A stretch of DNA of 64,000 nt from Rehmannia glutinosa (taxonomy: Eukaryota > Streptophyta > Magnoliopsida > Lamiales > Orobanchaceae). The stretch is from contig JABTTQ020003011.1 in assembly GCA_016081115.2 (NCBI GenBank), positions 372,001-436,000 on the forward strand, written 5' to 3'. Below the pieces are notes generated by a model that saw only the letters and a program-made list of their open reading frames with translations, was not told where the DNA came from and made no database searches. Position numbers and translations under genes: made by a program. Shown one piece after another: positions 34,128 through 44,531 of this stretch. The number at the start of each line of letters is the position of its first letter. Within the stretch, counting starts at the first letter, position 1.

Positions 34128-34987
34128 AGAAGTGAAATACTTGCAAAATGGAGTAGATTAGCAACAAGAATCACAACTTTTGATGAAGATTTTAGAAGAA
34201 TAAGAGAAAGGGGTGTTTTCCTATCGCGCAAGGGTTTGAAACAGTTTATATTCTGTTTCAGAAACTGAACAATAGATCGATTTTATCCCAAAAAAAATTA
34301 GCCAGGGCGACCGGTCGAGGTGTAGGGCGACCGGTCGTCCCTGCCTTGACCGTCCCAGTGCAATTTTTCATTTTCAGAATTTTCCAAAATTTGATTTTTC
34401 ACCCCGAAAGTTTTAAAATATTGCAAAAAGATAATCATGGACTAGATACAACATATACGAGTAACGAGAATAGAATAAAATCGGGATTTTACGAGTAGTG
34501 CCTTTTTAAAATCGAAAAATCCTCTTAATGGCACTTATGTGAAATACTTTGAAATAACTTGAAAAACAAGCATATAGGCATATGACAAAAATATATCGAG
34601 TCTATAGAATGAATACCAATGATGAGCGTACCTCGATAGTTTAAGCATCTCTTGAAGAGGAAGAGGAAATATATATCCTACACATATCTTGAACAAGTAT
34701 AACACAAAACGAATATGATACAAGTGTAGGCTAAAAGCACTAAGATATATCACAAGTATGCCATAAAAATCCATAGATAATAAAACATTATAGTCTTAGT
34801 AAATGCACAAGATTTTATTGAAACATTATGCAAGGTCTCCCTTTTTTTGTAAAAAAAAAATTTAAAAACACAAATATGTAAAAGACCTTTTCGAAAATAT
34901 TTTAAAAAATCATTTTGACAATTAAGGCACAAATAAGAACATACATAGTAACGAAATAAAATACATATTTAAATGGGGAGATACAAT
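34128..34987 (-). other. Junction between gag and env-like region where pol is missing
   Basis: About 860 bases with no reverse transcriptase, integrase, protease or RNase H motif in any frame. Two CGACCGGTCG palindromes lie at 34307-34341, about 180-215 bases upstream of the env-like ATG. ATATAAAC (minus strand, near 34250) could serve as a TATA box. Confidence 0.6.
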
Positions 34988-36373
34988 TTACCAATTTCGC
35001 CATTTCCATGGATTGTGCCATTTCCATTGTTGATGATATCTTCCCCTTTGAAAATCATCTTGTTGATGATAGCTTCTCCAATTGCTCCATCTCCAAGGAT
35101 TATGTCCTTCCCATTGTTGATAATGTCTTTCTCTTGGAAATTCATTGTGGTGATGTCTTCTCCTTTGATCAAATGGGACGGTCATTTGATGTCTTCTAGG
35201 CGGTATGAATTTTCCTTGATTTTTATTACGTCGGGTACCTAATATGACATTGCTTTGTGGTGCCCTCAAATGTTTGGGTCCTTTGGGATTATCTTTGAGA
35301 CGTTTAGGTCTCCAATAATAATTGGAGCTATTTCTAGCCCGACAAGTATTAACCGTATGACCATTCTTACCACAATAAAAATAAGTAGTATTTTTAGGAG
35401 CATAATGACCTTCATGTATAGAGACTTGATTCTTTTTCATATGATTGACAATATTAGGCTTATTATCAAGTCCTTTATCACAATTATGAACATCAACAAT
35501 CTTGGTCATTTTATCGGTACTCAAGTTGGATTTTAGTAAATCCTTTTTCATGCAATCAATATCCTCAACAAGAGTACTATTTTCTTTTTCAATGTTTCTA
35601 ACCTTATCAAGAGTGGTGGTGTGAGCACATGATAGTGATTCATAGAAAGTAAATAAACTATCCTTATCATTTTTCAAAATATTGAATTCATTTTTCAATT
35701 TTTTGTATTTAACAAGCAAGCTTTGGAATTCATTTTGAAGCTCATCATAATCATTTTGCAAATCACTATAATCATTATGCAATTCATTGTCATAAGAAGT
35801 AGATGGTTTAGAACTTACCTCGTTTTCTTCGAAGCCCATAAGACAACGTTCGTTTTCATCATCGTCGGAAGTTGTAGGAAGCTCATCCCATATTGTTGGA
35901 TTTGATGTTGTATCCATTTGAGAAGTAGATGCTTTTAAGTGACTCCTTTCATTTGCATATACTTCTTCTAATTTTCTCCATACTTCATGAGCCAATTTAA
36001 TTCCTACAAGATGATCATATTCCGAAACGGTAAGTCAACAATACAAAATATTAAGAGCTTTACCATTTAATGAGATGATCTTCTTCTCTTCATCATTGAG
36101 CTCTTTGAGGCCTTTGGAGGTGTGTTGTGTGTCCATCATCGGAATGGATTCTTCATTTATGACCGTGTTCCGAATATCAAACCCGCAACCTTGTAGATAA
36201 CATTCTATTCTTTCTTTCCAAAATGTAAAATTTTTGGAATCAAATAGTGGTGGCTTGGTGGTGGATGCGACGGTAAGGTAGACTTCATTCGTAGCCGATG
36301 ATCGTTCCTCTTTACTCGTGATGTGAAACGAGCTTGCCAAAGAGTTTGGCTTTGATACCACTTGTAAGTCCAA
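34988..36373 (-). pseudogene. Gag of the pol-less element, one internal stop
   Basis: The frame reads from the LTR/primer-site edge through NEVYLTVASTTKPPLFDSKN, FWKERIECYLQGCGFDI and LNDEEKKIISLNGKALNIL, then a TGA near 36033. It continues in the same frame with LTVSEYDHLVGIKLAHEVWR and a coiled coil (SYDNELHNDYSDLQNDYDEL). The zinc knuckle reads Y-F-Y-C-G-K-N-G-H-T-V-N-T-C: the first Cys of the CX2CX4HX4C motif is Tyr. The C-terminus has a tandem basic/aromatic repeat (HQQWKWHNPWKWRNW). Gag would form particles and bind RNA. The stop and the lost Cys suggest this copy is now inactive. The true start codon is unclear; the first ATG lies in the LTR edge and is probably not used. Confidence 0.88.
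36348..36360 (-). other. Primer-binding site of the pol-less element
   Basis: The minus strand reads TGGTATCAAAGCC two bases inside the 5' LTR. It matches the initiator methionine tRNA 3' end with one change. Confidence 0.88.
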
Positions 36374-36623
36374 GCGGCTACGATAATCTAGAGGGGGGTG
36401 AATAGATTATCTCCATTTTCTCGATTTAGCTCTCTTTTTCGAATCAAACAAGCCAAGACAATAATAAAGGTGCGGGAAGTAAACAACACGCATCGATTTA
36501 TAGAGGTTCAACCCACCTAGTGCCTAATCCTCTACCACCCCAGTATCTCCGGGATGGATTTCAAAAAGAAAAAAAGATTTTATTAATTACCAAAACTAAT
36601 ACAACACCTTACAACATCACTTT

Positions 36624-36787
36624 GAAGAGCACCACACTCTTCTACAAACCACCTTTGAGATTACCACAATCTCTCTTGAAGATTACCACAATCTCCAACG
36701 GCCCCTTGTGAAGATTACCACAATCTTCAACTTTGAAGAATACCAAATTCTTCAACACCTCAATAAGAAGATCACCACAATCTTCTT
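36624..36787 (-). repeat. Array of six small inverted repeats in the LTR leader
   Basis: Plus-strand units: 36624-36642, 36657-36673, 36678-36696, 36710-36728, 36735-36753 and 36765-36787. Each has a 6-8 bp stem and a loop containing ACCA, for example GAAGATTACCACAATCTTC and GAAGAATACCAAATTCTTC. Stem sequences differ between units while pairing is kept in most; the third has one mismatch. They lie downstream of the TATA box and so probably in the RNA leader. Confidence 0.8.
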
Positions 36788-37070
36788 GCACCTATCACCT
36801 AGATCATCCAAGTGTGTTCTTACCACAAGAACACTCACAAGGATATCTTGTGTTGAATGATAACCCAAAATCAAGATTACAACTCGATAATGAATATTAC
36901 AATTATGAGTGCAAGTGTAATCAAGAAATAAACCTAGACCTCAATATGTGATAGTGAAAGATCTTAGGCTATTACAACAAGAATAATAACAATGAAGAGA
37001 TAATGACTTTGCTTGAATGTATCTTGTTGTGTTGTGTCTCAATTGTAGTTTTGGTTGCTCCAAAACTTCC

Positions 37071-37080
37071 TCTATTTATA
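37071..37080 (-). promoter_or_regulatory. TATA box of the pol-less element's 5' LTR
   Basis: The minus strand reads TATAAATAGA, identical in the other LTR at 30711-30720. Confidence 0.75.
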
Positions 37081-37235
37081 GGAGATGATTGATCATGTAT
37101 AGGCTCCTCTTGGGGATTGAAAATCTATAGAAAAATGCAATTAAAATCAAGAATGTAACTGTTAAAAATCAATCCCACAATTTAAGGAAAGTTGGTCTGC
37201 TGCACAACGGTCAGAATTTGCTGTCAAAATCTTAG

Positions 37236-37510
37236 GGCGACCGGTCGCGTAGAGATAAGTTGAAAAGAATTTTTACATCAAAATTACATAGGGAGACCGA
37301 TCGACGGGGGGTCCGACCGGTCGACCCCTATGTGAACCGGTCGACCTATCCAAAAAATAAGAAGTCGAGTGTTCTGTTTCAAATAATAACACCCAGGTAC
37401 CTTTGTACCCTGGGCGACCGGTCGACCTGGTCAATTTCTTCTTCCGTCTCATTTTTGTTCCAAAAATCAACTTCAGGTACGGGTTGCTCTATAGGGCGAC
37501 CGGTCGACCT
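37236..37510 (-). promoter_or_regulatory. Cluster of CGACCGGTCG palindromes in U3
   Basis: About six copies of an ACCGGT-centred palindrome, mostly in the context GGGCGACCGGTCGAC, spread over 275 bases upstream of the TATA box. CpG-rich in an otherwise AT-rich element. Degraded in the older relatives at 25323 and 42675. Confidence 0.7.
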
Positions 37511-37825
37511 TGAGACAGAAGTGTTGTCCAATTTTTATCGAAAATAAACGTCAAGAAATACTCCAAAAAATAGTAAAAATATTTTAAAGCAATCGGGAGT
37601 ATACGGACAACATTTTAAATAAGGTTTAGATATAAAATCCATTAACTTAAAAACATCAAGAGTGTTGTCCAATATTTATTGAAAATACCTTTGAAGAAAT
37701 ACTCCAAGAGATTAGTATAATCATAAAGAATCATTTAGGAGTATTTGTACAACAATTAAAAACATTGTTTTGGTGTAAAAACAAAATCATCAAAATCAAG
37801 ATGAAAACATATATCAAACATATAG

Positions 37826-38370
37826 TTTATTGAAAGTATTAGTTTTTATAATATTTGACAATAATAAGTATTAGTAGTCCATTTAAAAAGTATTAGTAAA
37901 TAGTTACTTAAAAATATTAGTTTTTGTAATATTGGACAATGATAAAATATCACGATAGCACTGAAACGTATTAAGTTTTCATACGAAAAGTATTAGTAAT
38001 TCATTTGAAATGTATTAGTACATAGTTCATTTTAAAGTATTAGTTTTTGTAATATTGTACAGTAATATCACGAGACCACTAAAAGATATTAGGTTTTCAT
38101 CTGAAAAGTATTAATAGTCCATCAGAAAAGTTTAGCACGTAATTCACTTAAAAATATTTAATAGTTATCCAAAAAAGTATAGTTTTTCTGTCAAAAGTAT
38201 TATTCGTCCCCGTAAAACGTATTAGTAGTTACCCCTGAAAATATTAGTTTTTTCCCTAAAAGATTTTTTGTAATTCTTCTAAAAAGTATTAATTCTTCTA
38301 ATAAAAAGTATTAATTGTCCCACTGAAAAGTATTAGCAGATCATCTAAAAAGTATTAGACATTCTTGGGA
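37826..38370. repeat. Degenerate tandem repeat of AAAAGTATTAGT
   Basis: About fifteen imperfect units of roughly 25-40 bases built around AAAGTATTAGT, continuing the units left of the LTR element (29960-29995). Confidence 0.7.
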
Positions 38371-39229
38371 ATTTTGCTCCATGATGAAGAAGATATGCAT
38401 TTATACAACAGAGTCGCAGGCAATTAAAGTTCGCCCTAAACCGCCGTCCATCAAAACTTTTTCCATAAGCTTTCAGTTGTCGAATTTCATTTCAACCACA
38501 CATTTTGCTCGTACACCGGCTTCGAATGGGATGTACCCACGGCCGTTTCCGTTCTCTTTGTCGAAATCGAGATTGGATTTGTTTCGAAGCTTCTCGATTT
38601 AAAATTTGGTGAGATTTAGAAAGGTAACGGTGATTGAGCTCAAATAATGGAAATTATGGTCTTGATTTTCGCATGAGCTGCAACGACGGGATGATTGGGG
38701 TTGTTGTCTTGGTGGTAAACCTTGGTACTTGTGCTATTTTTCTTCTCTGTTGAATTCTTCTTCTTCTACAAGCTAATGAGATTGTGAGAAATAGTTTAGA
38801 GAGAGAAAGAGGCGGGTCGAGAAAGTAGATGGGTCACGGAAGAATTGGGTTTTTTCAGTTTAACCCATATGCCCAAGACGGGTTAAAGTTTTTTGATCCG
38901 TCTAACGGATTAGGATCCGTCAGATGATCTGACAGAAGACCTACTCTTCACAAAGAGTATTGGCATTAATATATATAACTTTTAAAGCTACTTGATTGGT
39001 TTTCTATACAGCCCCTTTCCGTCGAATTCGTTATAAATCAATTAAAAAGCAAAACATGATTAAAAATAAATAAATTTATTTGAATTCTTTTAAATTAAAA
39101 AGAAAAACATGATATCAATTTTCAGAAAACAATAGCAATAGCATAATGTAAAATTAAAATAATAAGTAATAACTATTTTTTAGTTAAAAAAAGGTGTATA
39201 TATATTATATGCGGGGAGGGTTCGGCCAA
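38371..39229. other. Repeat flank, no gene
   Basis: A GC-richer patch at 38420-38620 has a 73-codon open frame that I do not recognise. GATCCGTCTAACGG and a nearby GATCCGTCAGATGATCTGAC occur at 38895-38932. The likely role is the other end of the repeat that contains 29676-29995. Confidence 0.4.
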
Positions 39230-39363
39230 ACCTGTTATCTGCCCCAGACCCTGCAAGTTTTACTCAAACAGGTCTACAACCCGCCCTGGACCTGTTTGAC
39301 TGGGTTTAGATCCACACCTAATGGAGCGTGTTCAATGCGGTGGCGGCTCCATTGACATCCCTA
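39230..39363. mobile_element. hAT-like MITE end fragment
   Basis: The GC-rich CCCGCC/GGACCTGTTTGAC interior ends CATTGACATCCCTA, the inverse of the TAGGGATGTCAATG terminus. The left terminus is not found. Confidence 0.5.
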
Positions 39364-39736
39364 CATGTATCTGGTAACATAATCCCAATGCCCAATATGT
39401 TAACTAAGGATCATATATGTACAAACCCAAGTAGAGTATCCAATTTTTTTCTCCCTAAGTACATATAACCAACTACTTTCCAAATTTAGTGTCATGACAT
39501 GATTCCCAATTTAAAAATTCTATACCGCGTAGCGTACACCTCAACCTGATCTTATATCACACAACTTGCACTTGCTATATATGAACAAACTAAATATAGG
39601 CTCAAATTTTGAGGAAAAAATCTTCTCTTTCAATTGTCTGTTGGAAAATATTTCAGAGTTTTCGAAATAATTTAAATAAAAAACGACATTTTCATGCTAT
39701 TTTGGAATCTCCTATATATTATTTACAAATAATATA

Positions 39737-40942
39737 GGGTAAAAATGACTTTATTCTTTTGTACTATTCACTTTGTACCAAATACCACATTCTACTATTA
39801 AAACCTTCAAATACTCCTAAAATAATAAAAGATTAGTTCATTGACAAAATATCCTTAATTTAAGTAAAATGTTGAATTTACTTTGTGCTTCTACCGGAAA
39901 CCATAAAGAGTTTATCCTTTTATAATTAACTGTCAATTAAAATGGTTCCAAATTTTATTCAATATTAATTTTATTAAATCAAATAAACTTAAATTTATTT
40001 TAAAATAAATATATAGTGTAACTTTAATCATACGAGAAGACACATTAATTTTTTTCAAATATAAATTATTACGTAAATTTTCATAATCATTAATATTTTA
40101 AATTTATATCTTCAATATGTATATAGAAATTTAGAATCGAATTAGATAATACTTCTATTATCTGCACATGTGTAACTCAAATAACCAATTAAATTACAGT
40201 GTGTGGTTATTTATTTTATGTTAAAGGAAAAACTTCAAAAATATTATTGCAATTAAGAGTTTTATAGAGAAGGATAAAAAGAATCACTAGAACTGGCTTT
40301 CTAAAACAACATATTACAAATTTATATGACGTAATTCATTTAAATTTATTTAGCAATTTATTTGTTATAAATTTAGTTAGAGTTAATTTCTTTAAAAGAT
40401 TATATTTGGGTCAAATTATTGATATATGATTGTCAAAGAGTATTATAAGAGTTTCTTCTATTTTTTAGTTATAATATTAGTCATTTCTTTTACGAATAAA
40501 TTTTCGAGACTCGTTAATATGTTTGACCTACATGGATCTTATATAAAAGAATTTTCATAAATATAAATTAATATCAATTGATTTATCCTTAAATTTTAGT
40601 ATTACTTTTTAAAGCAACATATCAATACACACACATACATGTAGTATTATAAAAAATTGAATGTCAAAATTCTCAATACTGTCAAAATATTATTGTTGTT
40701 TTATTCATTTTAGATCTAATTATAGATTTATTTATTTAATAAGATTAAAGTTAAGTAAAATACATGATCAAATTAATTGAAATTTAATTATCTATGGCAA
40801 CATATGTAATTCATTTAAAGGATATCTTTGTCTATCAATTTATATTTTATTGGTTAAGGGGGGTAATTCAAGGTTTTAATAGTAGAGGGGTTATTTGATA
40901 CAAAATCAATATATAGTACAAGGTGGTAAAGTGAATTCCCAT
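39737..40942. mobile_element. MULE-like non-autonomous element with 9-bp target duplication
   Basis: Long imperfect terminal inverted repeats: the left side (GGGTAAAAATGACTTTATTC, then CTACTATTAAAACCTT) pairs with the right side over more than 100 bases. It is flanked by AATAATATA at 39728-39736 and 40943-40951. Length 1.2 kb, AT-rich, no coding. Target duplications of 9 bp with long inverted repeats fit Mutator-like elements. AT-richness of the flank lowers certainty. Confidence 0.7.
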
Positions 40943-40951
40943 AATAATATA

Positions 40952-41474
40952 GCAAAAACTTTCAAACATTTCTGCTCTTATAGCGATTTATTATGGGGTC
41001 TTACTTCTATTTTAATATAATTATACTAGATTACTCTTTTTTTAGGTTATTTTTTTCAATATGGGCCTTCAATTTTATTCTATAACACAATTTTTATGGG
41101 TAGTTTTCTCAGGGATCTTCTCACATAAATACATTAATTTTTATAAAAAAAAAATGATGTATCTGTATAGGAAAACAATTCAAAGTTAATCATATATTAT
41201 GAAGATGAATTTTATTGTAAGATCGAGATCTTATCATATTATTTCAAATAATTCCCGATATATGGATTTTAAGGACTGGCAAATTATTCTTGAATCCAAA
41301 CAAGATTTGTTACTATGGTTTGTTCTTGAAATAGGATCCGACCCTTGTGCTCCAATGTAGATACTTGTGTTGACAAATGATAGAACTAAGTTCGATCACA
41401 TACGAGTGTGAGTGTTCCTTCCCCTATTATCCCCCGCTGCACTCAGGAAATTGGATCCGACTTGTTTTTTATTT
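40952..41474. other. AT-rich intergenic
   Basis: No gene or complete element seen. Confidence 0.5.
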
Positions 41475-41482
41475 GTTTCAAA

Positions 41483-42154
41483 TAAGGGTGGAAATGAGCC
41501 AAGCCAGGCCCGGGATTTGAGTTAGAAGGTATGGGTTTGCTTTACTAAGTTTAGGCTCAAGTCTGACTTATTATCTGCAATAGGCTTTTCTCGTAAGCTC
41601 GACCTGGCTTTTAAAGTAAAAAATGTCAAGTCTGGGCCGCTTTAAAGCCTGCTTAAGCCTATCAAAGTCAGTTTAAAAAAAAACTAATTGTAAATTACAA
41701 AAAGCACACGACAATCTCACGATAGTCAATACAAGATTCAAAATGAAAACAACAAAATGCACATGACAAAAATTCATCACGCTACATCTCCAAAGTACAT
41801 AAAATTGTTTATACAATAAGTCCATAACAACAACATATCCAAATGAAACCATCAAGAAGTAATAGAACAAATGAAACAATCAAACTTTCAAGATAATTTT
41901 TTATTTTTTTCTTCAAATAAGCAGAGAATATCTATTTTTAATATAGTATATATATTATGTAGACTTTAAATAGGCTGACATGTTGAGCTTAAAAGGCTTT
42001 TTTAAAAGTTTGGGCCTGGCTCAATTATGTAAATAGGCTTTATAAAAATCCTAAGCGTAACCCAATTAATTGTTAAATAGGTCAAGTCAAGCCAGCCCAT
42101 AGTAGGCCATGCCATAGATCCTGTTGGATAGTTTGGCCTATTTCCACCCCTATA
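41483..42154. mobile_element. Non-autonomous hAT element with perfect 8-bp target duplication
   Basis: Left end TAAGGGTGGAAATGAGCCAA, right end the inverse of TATAGGGGTGGAAATAGGCC. GTTTCAAA flanks both sides (41475-41482, 42155-42162). The 672-bp interior is rich in GGCTT/AAGCC words. No coding beyond chance. Confidence 0.85.
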
Positions 42155-42674
42155 GTTTCAAAGTATATTTAATATGCATATGTAACTACAATGCAGTTAC
42201 AAATTTAAAGATGTGGCAATAAAATAAAGGATAACTTTTACTTTACCCCTTTGTACACATTTTGTGTCACTTTATTAACTATGTATAATATATATTTTAC
42301 AGTTAATAGAATTCTCATAAATTTATAGAAAATATGTTCCATTAATATATTATTTCCATAATACATTTATAATTCATTTACTGAAAAATAATTATTAATA
42401 TTTATTTATTTAAATAATAATTAAAAATATGTTTAATAACTGATATTTAAGTTGAGTGAAAAAATTATATGTAAATTGTAATATTTAATAAAAATATCAT
42501 AAGCTATAAATTTTAAAATGAGCTATGATAGTAAAAATAGTGAACAAATTTGAATAAATATAAATTTCAAATAATTTTAATATGAAGTATTAACTAATAG
42601 TTGAAATTATATAAAATAAAAGTGTACTTATTTTAAAATATGAGTAAGGAGTAAACTGATAAAAATGAGAGTAT

Positions 42675-44023
42675 TGTTAGTCCAAGTGGCTACGAAAACT
42701 AGAGAATGGGTGAATAGATTTTCTCGATTTTTCGGATTTTTCTTCTCTTTTTCGAATATGAGAAAACTTTCAAGAATGTAAGAGATAGTAGGAAGAATGA
42801 ACACAATGATTTAATAGTGGTTCCACTCACCTAGAACTTATCGACTACCACCCGGTACAATAGCAGAGGTAGGGGCAACCTGGGCCCCGGGCCCCCCCTT
42901 TTTTAAAAAAAATATATTTTACCAAGGTAAAAGTTTTTTTAAAAAAAAATAGTTAATATTTATGTGTGTTTTTTTTAAATTTTTTTGTCTGGCCCACCCC
43001 AATTTCGTGTATTGGCCCACCCCGTAATAATTCCTGGCTACGCTATATCCGAATGGATTTTGAAAAGAAAATTATATTAATCAATACCAAATGAGTACAA
43101 CTCAACTAGAAGAGCAACCAAACTCTTCTTACATCAACAACTTTGAAGAGCACCAAACTCTTCAACACCTACTCTAACCTACCAAATGTGTTCTCACCAA
43201 AAGAACACTTAACAAAGTCTTGTTTGGATGATTTTGATCAATCAAGATTACACTTCAAATGAATGTATACAACTTTGAAAGTGCAAGTGTAATCAAGAAA
43301 GATAGCATGATAAGCAAGATGTGGAAGTGCTAAAACAAATGTTATTATAACAAGAGTGTGAAAATAAAGGCTTGAGAAATTTGTTGAATTTTTCTTGTTG
43401 TCTCGTGGAAATGTGTGTTGTATTGTTATGTTGATCCTCCAATCTTCTTCATCTATTTATAGAAGAGCTGCAAGATTTGAATTTCAACATAGGCTTCTCT
43501 AATTTGAATTTTGTCTGAAGAAACAAGATCACAAGATCCATAAAATAATGGCAAAAATTGATAAAGTGAAAAAAGTAAATATCTTGTCTACTGCAATATT
43601 CAAAATCGTCTAATTTGACTAGGAGCAACGAGTTACCATGTTGTAAAATTTGAATTTGATATAAAGTTAATGCAATCTGACACAAGTTGCCCTTCAGGGA
43701 GACCGGTCACCATGTATAGGCGACCTGTGTCTGGAGGTTGCAAAATAGGGGAATTCCGGGGAAGATTTACAGGTACCGATCGCTTACCTAGGGCGACCAG
43801 TGGCCTTATTTAGGGCGTTTTGACTCAAAAACATATTCGAACAAGTCTTTCAGGCACCGGTTGTCCTTGATGGCGACTGGTCGCTGTTTTTTACAAAACA
43901 TTGATTTTAAATAAATTTTGTAAAATAAAATCCGATTTTGACATCGTCCGAATTAATCGTTTTGTTTGAATTTAAAATGACTAAGGTGAAATCATCAAAA
44001 TCAAAAATAATTTTATTCTAAAA
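42675..44023 (-). repeat. Solo LTR related to copia element 5 and the pol-less element
   Basis: Starts TGTTAGTCCAAGTGGC and follows the family order (GGTGAATAGATTTTCTC, stem-loop units near 43107 and 43144, degraded GCGACCGGT motifs at 43700-43880, TTTTATTCTA end). Flanks AGTAT (42670-42674) and AGTAC (44024-44028) differ at one base. No internal sequence is attached, so it probably arose by LTR-LTR recombination. Confidence 0.72.
42864..43045. mobile_element. Small hAT-like insertion inside the solo LTR
   Basis: Interrupts the LTR where related copies are continuous (compare 25495-25520). Begins CAGAGGTAGGGGCAACC and ends near the inverse of AGCGTAGCCAGGAATT, like the 28628 MITE. The target duplication is not clear, so the ends are approximate. 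Confidence 0.6.
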
Positions 44024-44201
44024 AGTACAAGGGGTCTAGTGAGAAAATAAAAAATACAAGGGGGTAAAGTAAGAAAAAAATGAGAATAGAAGGGTTAAAG
44101 TGAGACAATTGAGAATACACAGAAGTAAAGTGAGAATTAGCAAGAATACAAGGGGGTAAAATAGAATTTACCCTAAAATAAAATAGAAAATTCAAAATGA
44201 T

Positions 44202-44525
44202 CACTACAAGAAAAAACCAGTTTACCTACAAAAAACTCTGTAGGTAAATATTAAGAAAATTGCAAAATGTAGGTAAAATTGTTGTAGGTAAAATCATTGT
44301 AGGTAAAATATTTACCTATAGAATCTAAAACTGTTGGTAATTACCTACAGAAAATTTGTTGGTAAATTGAAAAATTGTCGGTAATCTGTCGGTAATTTGT
44401 TGGTATAATTTGGGAAAATATAATATTTTTTATTATGTAGGTATTCTGTAGGTAACTGTAAAATTTAGTGACAAAATCATTTTTCTGTCGGTAAATTCTC
44501 GATAAACTGGAATTTTCTTGTAGTG
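44202..44525. mobile_element. CACTA (En/Spm) MITE, 324 bp, perfect termini and GAT target duplication
   Basis: CACTACAAGAAAA at the left and its exact inverse at the right. GAT at 44199-44201 and 44526-44528. Subterminal TGTAGGTAAA / TTACCTACA motifs are repeated about a dozen times on both sides; in CACTA elements such motifs bind the transposase. It is too short to encode anything. Confidence 0.95.
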
Positions 44526-44531
44526 GATCAT

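Larger units (their letters stand above)
30001..37820 (-). mobile_element. Complete pol-less copia/Sirevirus-type LTR element (7.8 kb) with TATAG target duplication
   Basis: Two long LTRs (30001-31492 and 36363-37820) in the same orientation flank a 4.87-kb interior. TATAG precedes the left LTR (29996-30000) and follows the right LTR (37821-37825), proving one insertion event. The element reads on the minus strand: 5' LTR 37820-36363, initiator-tRNA primer site, gag, env-like region, long non-coding 3' tail with repeated polypurine-like tracts, true polypurine tract, 3' LTR. No protease, integrase, reverse transcriptase or RNase H is visible between gag (ends 34988) and the env-like ATG (34127). 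It must therefore have moved with enzymes supplied by another element. The two LTRs are very similar apart from indels in the palindrome zone, which suggests a fairly recent insertion. Confidence 0.92.
36363..37820 (-). repeat. 5' LTR of the pol-less element (1.46 kb)
   Basis: TGTAAGTCCAAG at 36363 to ...ATATCAAACA at 37820. In element sense: start at 37820, palindrome zone 37510-37230, TATA box TATAAATAGA at 37080-37071, stem-loop array 36787-36624, end at 36363. U3, R and U5 limits beyond the TATA box are inferred. Confidence 0.93.
42229..44173. mobile_element. MULE-like element containing a solo LTR, 9-bp target duplication
   Basis: TAAAATAAA flanks both sides (42220-42228, 44174-44182). 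The left terminus GGATAACTTTTACTTTACCC pairs with the right terminus (inverse of GGGTAAATTCTATTTTACCC). The right side has about four GGGGGTAAAGTGAGAA-type repeats between 44030 and 44160. About 1.35 kb of its length is the solo LTR inserted at 42675. Confidence 0.8.

Noticed and set aside
37236..37510. CRISPR-like array suggested by regularly recurring GGGCGACCGGTCGAC
   Set aside because: Spacing is irregular, repeats are short palindromes, and the locus is a plant LTR.
38381..38602. 73-codon frame possibly a gene start
   Set aside because: Lies in repeat sequence continuous with both sides of the LTR insertion; no homologue recognised.
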